64,000 nucleotides of DNA from Bacteroides thetaiotaomicron VPI-5482 (GTDB lineage Bacteria > Bacteroidota > Bacteroidia > Bacteroidales > Bacteroidaceae). A model generated the notes under the pieces. It was not told where the DNA came from and searched no databases. It saw nothing but the letters and a program-made list of their open reading frames with translations. Of this stretch, positions 57,721 through 64,000 are shown piece after piece (within the stretch, counting starts at the first letter, position 1; each line of letters opens with the position of its first letter). A program made the translations under genes and the position numbers. The stretch covers positions 4,774,001-4,838,000 of the forward strand of contig NC_004663.1 in the NCBI RefSeq assembly GCF_000011065.1. Reading direction: 5' to 3'.

Positions 57721-58563
57721 TTATTCGAGAGAAATTCTTCTTACGTCGATTTGCTGGTTCAGGAAGGAAGAGGCCGATTCGACAAACTTCTCTTCCGCCT
57801 CTGTGGTGTAAAACAGACAGCTGCCGTTTTGGGTACACTTGGCATTCATTTCCGGGTGTCTGCTTAGGTAGTCCTTCAGACTTTCGGCTACATATTCTCC
57901 TTGTGCGACAATGCGGATATGCTTCGGAGTGTATTCTTGTATCTTAGGGAGCAAGATAGGATAATGCGTGCAGCCCAGAATCATCGTATCAATTTCGGGA
58001 TCTTTGGATAGCAGCTGGTCAATGTATTTCCGGATGAAATAATCGGCCCCTTCGTTCTGTGATTCATTATTTTCCACTAGCGGTACCCACATGGGGCATG
58101 CCATTCCGCTCACTTGAATATCCGGGAATAGCTTATGTATCTCTAATGGATACGATTCGGACTTGATGGTACCTGCTGTTGCCAGTACTCCGATATGACG
58201 GCTTTGAGTAATGCCACCTATACACTCAACGGTAGGGCGGATAACTCCGAGTACACGGCGTTCAGGGTCAATGCCGGGCAAGTCATTCATTTGTATGCTG
58301 CGCAATGCTTTGGCAGAGGCTGTATTGCAGGCCAAGATAACGAGATGACATCCCATTTCAAACAATTTATTGACTGCCTGCAAAGTGAATTCGTACACGA
58401 TTTCAAAAGAACGTGTGCCGTAAGGAGTGCGTGCATTGTCTCCCAGATAGACATAATCATATTCCGGCAGTGCCTCTCTTATCTTGTTGAGGATAGTCAG
58501 CCCACCGTATCCGGAATCGAAAACTCCGATTGGTCCGGGTGTATGAGATAGATGTTGCTTCAT
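57721..58563 (-). CDS. murI: Glutamate racemase
   Basis: 280-aa enzyme supplying D-glutamate for peptidoglycan. Motifs: IGVFDSGYGGLTIL at the N-terminus, DNARTPYG, catalytic cysteines C79 (VILACNTASAKALR) and C198 (MILGCTHYPILLP). The aspartate/serine of FDSG is present. Its own promoter (58586-58593) and the upstream ompH terminator indicate a unit separate from uppS-bamA-ompH although in the same direction. Confidence 0.96.
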   Translation of the reverse strand: MKQHLSHTPGPIGVFDSGYGGLTILNKIREALPEYDYVYLGDNARTPYGTRSFEIVYEFTLQAVNKLFEMGCHLVILACNTASAKALRSIQMNDLPGIDPERRVLGVIRPTVECIGGITQSRHIGVLATAGTIKSESYPLEIHKLFPDIQVSGMACPMWVPLVENNESQNEGADYFIRKYIDQLLSKDPEIDTMILGCTHYPILLPKIQEYTPKHIRIVAQGEYVAESLKDYLSRHPEMNAKCTQNGSCLFYTTEAEEKFVESASSFLNQQIDVRRISLE

Positions 58564-58585
58564 GACGAGTGCGGTTTTATATACG

Positions 58586-58593
58586 CAAAGTTA
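58586..58593 (-). promoter_or_regulatory. -7 box for murI
   Basis: Minus-strand TAACTTTG matches TAnnTTTG, 22 bases upstream of the murI ATG, directly after the ompH terminator. Confidence 0.55.
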
Positions 58594-58645
58594 CATGAAA
58601 AAAGGGAAAGAGAAAGATGTATGATCTTCTTTTCTCTTTCCCTTT
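58594..58645 (-). terminator. Terminator of the uppS-bamA-ompH cluster
   Basis: AAAGGGAAAGAGAAA (58601-58615) is exactly complementary to 58631-58645, a 15-bp stem with a 15-nt loop; on the minus strand it ends in a T-rich run (CCCTTTTTTC). It lies 24 bases after the last ompH stop. Confidence 0.85.
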
Positions 58646-58669
58646 CGGTATTTTATAGCTTATAGCTTC

Positions 58670-59185
58670 TTATTTGATGCCGAGCTGTGTCTTTACCTTA
58701 GGAGTCAGATTAATACTTTGTGACTCATTAACGTAAGCAACCGGTGTTCTTGCAAGGTCGAAGATGTAGATTACGCCTTCGGCAGCACCTACAGCTTTAA
58801 TTGCGTCGTCCAACTTTTTGTAGATAGGAGCCATTGCGTCAGCCTGAGCTTTTTGCATCTGCTGTTGAGCTTCCTGTTGGAACTGCTCTTGTCTTTGCAT
58901 CATATCCTGCAGTTCTTTTTGTCTTCTTTCAGCGATGTTAGCAGGAAGAGAGTCCTTAGCGATAGCTTGCTGGAATTCCTGATATTTCTTGTTGAATTCT
59001 TCCTGAGTTCTTTGTAATTCGCTGGTCAGTTGTTTGTCTAGTGCTTCAATATCAGATTGTGCCTTAGCAAATTCAGGCATTGCTGAAACGATTTCTTGGG
59101 CATTAATATGACCGAATTTCAGATTTTGTGCAAATACACCCATTGGGAGTGCAAGCATCAATACAAGTGCAATTTTTTTTAGCAT
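58670..59185 (-). CDS. OmpH/Skp-family periplasmic chaperone (second copy)
   Basis: 171-aa Skp-like protein that would escort outer-membrane proteins to BamA. Signal peptide, cleavage near VFAQ. FGHINAQEIVSAMPEFAKAQSDIEALDKQLTSELQRTQEEFNKKYQEFQ is the OmpH start, followed by a long Q/E-rich coiled coil (QELQDMMQRQEQFQQEAQQQMQKAQADAMAPIYKKLDDAIK) that forms the chaperone tentacles. Paralogue of the gene just upstream. A -7 box at 59228-59235 suggests extra transcription. Confidence 0.93.
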   Translation of the reverse strand: MLKKIALVLMLALPMGVFAQNLKFGHINAQEIVSAMPEFAKAQSDIEALDKQLTSELQRTQEEFNKKYQEFQQAIAKDSLPANIAERRQKELQDMMQRQEQFQQEAQQQMQKAQADAMAPIYKKLDDAIKAVGAAEGVIYIFDLARTPVAYVNESQSINLTPKVKTQLGIK

Positions 59186-59227
59186 AGTTCTATAATTTAT
59201 TTGAATGATTTTTAGTTATTTTCGATG

Positions 59228-59235
59228 CAAATGTA
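59228..59235 (-). promoter_or_regulatory. -7 box for the second ompH gene
   Basis: Minus-strand TACATTTG matches TAnnTTTG, in the 55-bp gap between the two ompH genes, 42 bases upstream of the second start. Confidence 0.5.
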
Positions 59236-59240
59236 TGAAA

Positions 59241-59756
59241 TTAATTTGAATATCCTAATTTTCTCAGCACTTCATCACTAATATCAATACGTGGATTGGC
59301 AAAAATGATGCCTGCAGCAGAGGCTCTGTCGAGTACAAGGTCGTATCCGTGTAGTTGCGACAGTTCCTTTACAGCACCATATATTTCATCCTGAATAGGA
59401 TTAATCAGCTTCTCCTGCATCTTAGCCAATTCGCCTTCCGGACCGAAGTATTTGCGCTTCAGTTCGGCAGCGGATTTCTCTTTCGCTACAATTTCATCTT
59501 CCTTCTTAGTCTTCTGAGCCGCAGAGAGAGTAGAGGACTGAGCTTGATAGTCCTGGAACATCTTCTGTGCTTCCTTGGCAATTACCTCCACTTCGCTTTG
59601 ATATTTCTTCGTAGCTTCCTGCAATTGCTCATTAGCGCTTTGATATGCCGGAATATTTTTCAGAATATATTCCGTATCGATCAATGCAAATTTTTGTGCA
59701 CTAGCTGCCATACTGATGGCAAACAGTAACATAATGGATAGAACAGACTTTCTCAT
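59241..59756 (-). CDS. OmpH/Skp-family periplasmic chaperone (first copy)
   Basis: 171-aa Skp-like protein with signal peptide (cleavage near ASAQ). FALIDTEYILKNIPAYQSANEQLQEATKKYQSEVEVIAKEAQKMFQDYQAQ is the conserved start; coiled-coil middle (KKEDEIVAKEKSAAELKRKYFGPEGELAKMQEKLINPIQDEIYGAVK) and the C-terminal YDLVLDRASAAGIIFANPRIDISDEVLRKLGY typical of the family. It lies 23 bp after bamA, as in most Bacteroidetes, supporting a role in outer-membrane protein assembly. Confidence 0.95.
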   Translation of the reverse strand: MRKSVLSIMLLFAISMAASAQKFALIDTEYILKNIPAYQSANEQLQEATKKYQSEVEVIAKEAQKMFQDYQAQSSTLSAAQKTKKEDEIVAKEKSAAELKRKYFGPEGELAKMQEKLINPIQDEIYGAVKELSQLHGYDLVLDRASAAGIIFANPRIDISDEVLRKLGYSN

Positions 59757-59779
59757 GACGTTTAGTTTTTAGTTTTATA

Positions 59780-62437
59780 TTAGAATTCTTGTCCTAAGAT
59801 AAAGTGGAACTGGCTGCCGCCGTATTCCTTACTACCATTTATCTTGTCGAAACCGTAACCCCAGTCGATACCCATCATACCAATCATCGGCAAGAAGATA
59901 CGAACACCGATACCGGCAGAACGTTTCAAATCAAACGGATTGAATTTTGAGATATCATGCCATGCGTTACCAGCCTCCAAGAAACCTAACACATAAATGT
60001 TAGTACTTGTTTCCAGCATCAACGGATATCTTAATTCGATGCCGAGGCGTGCATAAGCATACCCTTCTTTTCCATATGGTGTCAATGAACTGTTTTCATA
60101 ACCACGCAATGCAATACTTTCTGTTGCATAACTTGAGTAACCAGTCATACCGTCACCACCTACGTCGAATGTACCGAATGGCGATTTCTTATATTTGTTA
60201 TAGTGCCCTAACAACCCAAATTCTGTACGTGTCATCAATACCAGACACTTAGGATGTGCGATATAATCCATCAACGGAGTATATGTTTTGGCTTTAAATT
60301 TCCATTTGTGGTATTCAACCCATCTATGAAGTTTATTCATATTATCTTGGGTAATACCCCTATCATCTGTTGGATCGTAGAAATAACCTTTATAGTCTTT
60401 ACCATCAAACAATGAGTACGGAGGAGTAAGCTGAACTGACAGCGAGAAGTCCGAACCTGTACGTGGGAAGATCGGGTTGTCAATAGAGTTACGTGCCAAA
60501 GTCAGTGAAAGGCTGAGGTCATTACATTTACCGTTGGTTACCGGGAAATACTGCCAGTCTTTCAGGTTGTAGCGTTGGTAAGCTAGCTCTGCAGACAAAG
60601 TAAAGTAGTCATCCGGCCATTTCAGACGCTTACCCCAACCTAGAGAAAGTCCCCACATCTTGATAGACTTGTCGGGGTCATAGTAGTTCTCATAGTTGTT
60701 GTAATTGCCATAGTTGTACATACCATAGCCACCATAACCGCTATACATACTATTGTAATAGTTGTTGAAATAGCTCGAGTTGTAGTAACGGCTGCTGATG
60801 TCAGTCTGAACTGAGAAGAAAGCCGATACGGAAAGTGAGTTCGGGCGTTTACCTCCAAACCAAGGATCGAAGAATGAGATACTATATGACTGATAGTATT
60901 TAGCATTCGTCTGACCGCTGATGGTCAATGTCTGTCCGTCACCTTGCGGCAGGATACCACGGTAGTTTTCACCCGGACGCAGCAAGTTGGCAACAGAGAA
61001 GTTGGTAAATTTCAGACTCAGCTTACCGATGATACCTGTTTGTCCCCAACCGGCAGAGAATTCTACCTGGTCATTGGCTTTAGATGTCAAAGGCAGACCT
61101 ATATCAACTGTTCCGTTTACAGGGTCCGGCTGAATATCCGGCTGCAGTTTTTCAGGGTCAAAGTGTCCCATCTGCTGGATTTCACGTAATGAACGCATCA
61201 GGTCATCCTTGCTGAACAGCTGTCCCGGACGAATACGAAGCTCACGACGAACTACGTTTTCATACAGACGGTCGTTACCGCTGATGTTGATCTTGTTAAT
61301 CGTAGCCTGACGGCCTTCATAGATTCTCATTTCGAGGTCGATGGAGTCACCGACGATATTTACTTCTACCGGATCAAGATTGTAGAACAAATAACCGTTA
61401 TTGTAATATAAGTTACCGATTGCGTCGTCATCTGTAGAGGTACGTTCTCCCAGCAACTTCTGGTTGTAAACATCACCCTTCTTCATGCGGAGCAGGAAGT
61501 TCAGCTGTTCTGAAGGATACAGTGTGTTACCTACCCATGTTACATTACGAAGGTAATATTTCTGACCTTCGTCTATATCCATATATACATCTACCGTCTT
61601 TTCGTCGTATTGTGCTACACTGTCCTTTACGATCATTGCATCACGATATCCCAGCTCGTTATACTTATCTATGATCAGCTGCTTATCTGCTTCAAAGTTT
61701 TCCGGAACAAATTTCTTGGTGCGGAACAGATTCAGAAGTTTGCCTTTTTCATTGGTCTTCTTCATTACTTTCTTCAGCTTGGATGTTTTGATGGCCGAGT
61801 TTCCGGTGATATGGATAGCGTGCACTTTAATCTTTTCCTTCTTGTCGATATCAATGTCAACAATCACCTGATTTTCGTTAGATGGATCGTCCTTTTGCGC
61901 GATAATCACTTCTGCATTCTTAAAGCCTTTATCGTCAAAATAACGTTTGATCAATGTCTTTGCACGGTCAACGGTATTCGGAGTGATCTGCATACCTTTT
62001 ACCATACCCAGTTTGCTTTCAAAGTCTGTACGTTCTGACTTCTTCACACCATGATAGCGTACATCCGCAATACGGGGACGTTGTGTCAGACTGATTTTTA
62101 ACCAAATCTTGTTGCCTTCTATCTTTTCGGCAGTAATCTGTACGTTAGAGAACAAACCATGTTTCCAGTAGCGCTTGATTGCTCCGGTAATCTCATCACC
62201 CGGCACGGTAATCGTCTGTCCAACGGACAGTCCGGATAATCCGATTAACACATAGTCTTCATAATTCTTCACGCCTTCAACCTTGATGTCTGCTATCTCA
62301 TACTTTTTAGGCGTTCCTGAGTATAAGATGACTGGCTTAGAGTCTTCGTCAGTGTTGGTATTCTGCGTAAAGCCCGTGGCTGCAAAGCAGAACAGGCAGA
62401 TAAACGTTACGAATATAAAGGAAATACGATAATGCAT
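59780..62437 (-). CDS. bamA: BamA, outer-membrane protein assembly factor
   Basis: 885-aa Omp85-family protein that inserts beta-barrels into the outer membrane. Signal peptide, then five POTRA repeats in the periplasm (first near YEIADIKVEGVKNYEDYVLIGLSGLSVGQ; others near IADVRYHGVKKSERTDFESKLGMVKG, IKVHAIHITGNSAIKTSKLKKVM, YYLRNVTWVGNTLYPSEQLNFLLRMKKGDVYNQ, INKINISGNDRLYENVVRRELRIRPGQLFS) and a barrel containing AGIGVRIFLPMIGMMGIDWGYGFD, ending FHFILGQEF. A Tyr/Asn/Gly-rich insert lies in the barrel at about residues 547-590. Lies 30 bp after uppS. Confidence 0.97.
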   Translation of the reverse strand: MHYRISFIFVTFICLFCFAATGFTQNTNTDEDSKPVILYSGTPKKYEIADIKVEGVKNYEDYVLIGLSGLSVGQTITVPGDEITGAIKRYWKHGLFSNVQITAEKIEGNKIWLKISLTQRPRIADVRYHGVKKSERTDFESKLGMVKGMQITPNTVDRAKTLIKRYFDDKGFKNAEVIIAQKDDPSNENQVIVDIDIDKKEKIKVHAIHITGNSAIKTSKLKKVMKKTNEKGKLLNLFRTKKFVPENFEADKQLIIDKYNELGYRDAMIVKDSVAQYDEKTVDVYMDIDEGQKYYLRNVTWVGNTLYPSEQLNFLLRMKKGDVYNQKLLGERTSTDDDAIGNLYYNNGYLFYNLDPVEVNIVGDSIDLEMRIYEGRQATINKINISGNDRLYENVVRRELRIRPGQLFSKDDLMRSLREIQQMGHFDPEKLQPDIQPDPVNGTVDIGLPLTSKANDQVEFSAGWGQTGIIGKLSLKFTNFSVANLLRPGENYRGILPQGDGQTLTISGQTNAKYYQSYSISFFDPWFGGKRPNSLSVSAFFSVQTDISSRYYNSSYFNNYYNSMYSGYGGYGMYNYGNYNNYENYYDPDKSIKMWGLSLGWGKRLKWPDDYFTLSAELAYQRYNLKDWQYFPVTNGKCNDLSLSLTLARNSIDNPIFPRTGSDFSLSVQLTPPYSLFDGKDYKGYFYDPTDDRGITQDNMNKLHRWVEYHKWKFKAKTYTPLMDYIAHPKCLVLMTRTEFGLLGHYNKYKKSPFGTFDVGGDGMTGYSSYATESIALRGYENSSLTPYGKEGYAYARLGIELRYPLMLETSTNIYVLGFLEAGNAWHDISKFNPFDLKRSAGIGVRIFLPMIGMMGIDWGYGFDKINGSKEYGGSQFHFILGQEF

Positions 62438-62467
62438 TTATGTTATAATTTGAAGTTTCGAATTATG

Positions 62468-63235
<768 letters not shown>

Positions 63236-63238
63236 TTA

Positions 63239-64000
63239 TTACTGTATTAGAAATCCGAGTTTATTAACTCTACCACGCCAGATTTTGTCAATACCTTGAC
63301 CACCTACCATCCATATATAATGGTTTCTGTCAACTACCATTGTGTAGTTTACTTCTTTTCCCTTGAAGCTGGATTCGTGAAGAGAAGGATGTTGTGTTAC
63401 TCCTCCTTCAAGTTTCACCGGAGGAAGAATTCCGGGAAGCATGAACATTCTGTCTACCCCTTTCCATACAAGTAATGTCGGGGAGGTATAGAATTTCTGG
63501 AATCCCTTAGCATCATCTTTAGTTTCTTTTCCACAAATGTAAAATGCGTCGTTATAATGTATAATAGACGGGTCTACTAATTTCGGACAGTTGTTATTTG
63601 ATGGAATCTCCATTGGAATCCAGGCTTTACCATCTTCTGAAGCCCAAACGACTGTAGCTGTGTCATTGTCTAAACCGTCTTCTGTATTACCCACAACGAT
63701 TGCATTCAACGTTCCGCTTTCAGTTGCATATACATCGGCTGACAGGTTGTTTATCGGGAACTCTGCAGGAACAACTGTTAATTTGTCTATATCTTTCTCC
63801 CATGTTACATCTTTCTCTGCAAAACTGAAATATTTCTCTCCATTGATTTCTACTATACCTGCTATTCCATTTATCTTTTTATGGTTACTGCCATCACTGT
63901 CAGAAAAACTGGTTATCAGATTAGTAACGGAAACGCCATCGGAATTGAGTACTTCATCTTTTGTCCAAGTCAAACCGTCATTGGAATTATATACTTCCTT
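63239..64000 (-). CDS. Partial DUF6242-like/BNR propeller protein, 5' end beyond window
   Basis: The frame is open to the last base of the window, so the N-terminus lies outside; about 253 residues are visible. Asp-box-like turns recur (SNDGLTWTKDEV at the edge; VVWASEDGKAWIPMEIPS; KFYTSPTLLVWKG), as in secreted beta-propeller proteins such as DUF6242. The C-terminus ends MVGGQGIDKIWRGRVNKLGFLIQ. No catalytic residues are evident. Its gene precedes uppS by 36 bp and could share a transcript, but functional linkage is not obvious. The family call is tentative. Confidence 0.7.
   Translation of the reverse strand, partial: KEVYNSNDGLTWTKDEVLNSDGVSVTNLITSFSDSDGSNHKKINGIAGIVEINGEKYFSFAEKDVTWEKDIDKLTVVPAEFPINNLSADVYATESGTLNAIVVGNTEDGLDNDTATVVWASEDGKAWIPMEIPSNNNCPKLVDPSIIHYNDAFYICGKETKDDAKGFQKFYTSPTLLVWKGVDRMFMLPGILPPVKLEGGVTQHPSLHESSFKGKEVNYTMVVDRNHYIWMVGGQGIDKIWRGRVNKLGFLIQ

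Overview
The window is chromosomal DNA of a human-gut Bacteroides, almost certainly Bacteroides thetaiotaomicron or a very close relative. The main reasons are the complete starch-utilisation locus susR-susA-susBCDEFG, whose protein lengths (SusG 692, SusD 551, SusE 387, SusF 485, SusB 738 aa) and catalytic residue numbers (SusG D388/E431/D498, SusB E439/E508/E532) match the published proteins as I remember them; a hybrid two-component regulator; SusC/SusD pairs; surface lipoproteins with acidic residues after the lipid cysteine; and the Bacteroides -7 promoter box TAnnTTTG in front of most transcription units.

Layout. Positions 1-18,040 hold a polysaccharide utilisation locus for arabinogalactan-type glycans: a hybrid two-component sensor (truncated by the window start), a TIG/NHL surface lipoprotein, a SusC/SusD pair, a DUF1735 lipoprotein, a GH16-GH43 fusion, a GH43_24 enzyme, a GH145 rhamnosidase-type propeller and a GH105 unsaturated glucuronidase. 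18,021-21,162 (minus strand) holds two acyl/aminoacyl-transferase-like genes and an LrgB/LrgA pair. 21,359-26,732 (plus) holds pta-ackA, a glycosyltransferase, radC, a DUF59 Fe-S assembly gene and an LpxH-type phosphoesterase. 26,873-42,693 is the sus locus: susG-F-E-D-C-B and susA on the minus strand, susR on the plus strand. 42,889-44,465 is an IS3-family (IS150-like) element with a clear -1 frameshift site. 44,649-52,569 holds an alkaline phosphatase, efp, rpmH, a PASTA-domain protein, rluD, ddl, an acyltransferase, a NigD-like lipoprotein and a rhodanese. 52,816-57,647 holds argF' (succinylornithine type), proA, proB, an aminotransferase and a DUF2007 protein. 57,721 to the end (minus) is the envelope cluster uppS-bamA-ompH-ompH-murI, followed by a protein cut off by the window end.

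How the parts work together. Both glycan loci follow the Bacteroides plan: a sensor switches on a surface binding/transport complex (SusC/D plus lipoproteins) and periplasmic or surface glycosidases. In the arabinogalactan locus I find a direct-repeat half-site (TTsGACCTmA) lying exactly 48 bp upstream of the -7 box at both main promoters, a candidate operator for the hybrid regulator. In the sus locus the susA and susB promoters share an AT-rich element ending exactly 27 bp upstream of their -7 boxes, a candidate SusR site.

Most unusual signal. Three intergenic regions far apart (4,293-4,380; 42,782-42,891; 52,700-52,787) each carry four or five units at exactly 22-bp spacing. In each, a short dyad-symmetric core is conserved while loops and spacers vary, and the core sequence differs completely from one locus to the next (ACTATAGT; GTTTCC/GGAAAC; TTCTCA/TGAGAA). 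The shared geometry with unrelated sequence is not explained by any gene or element I recognise and is the best candidate here for something undescribed. No tRNA, rRNA, CRISPR array or prophage was recognised.
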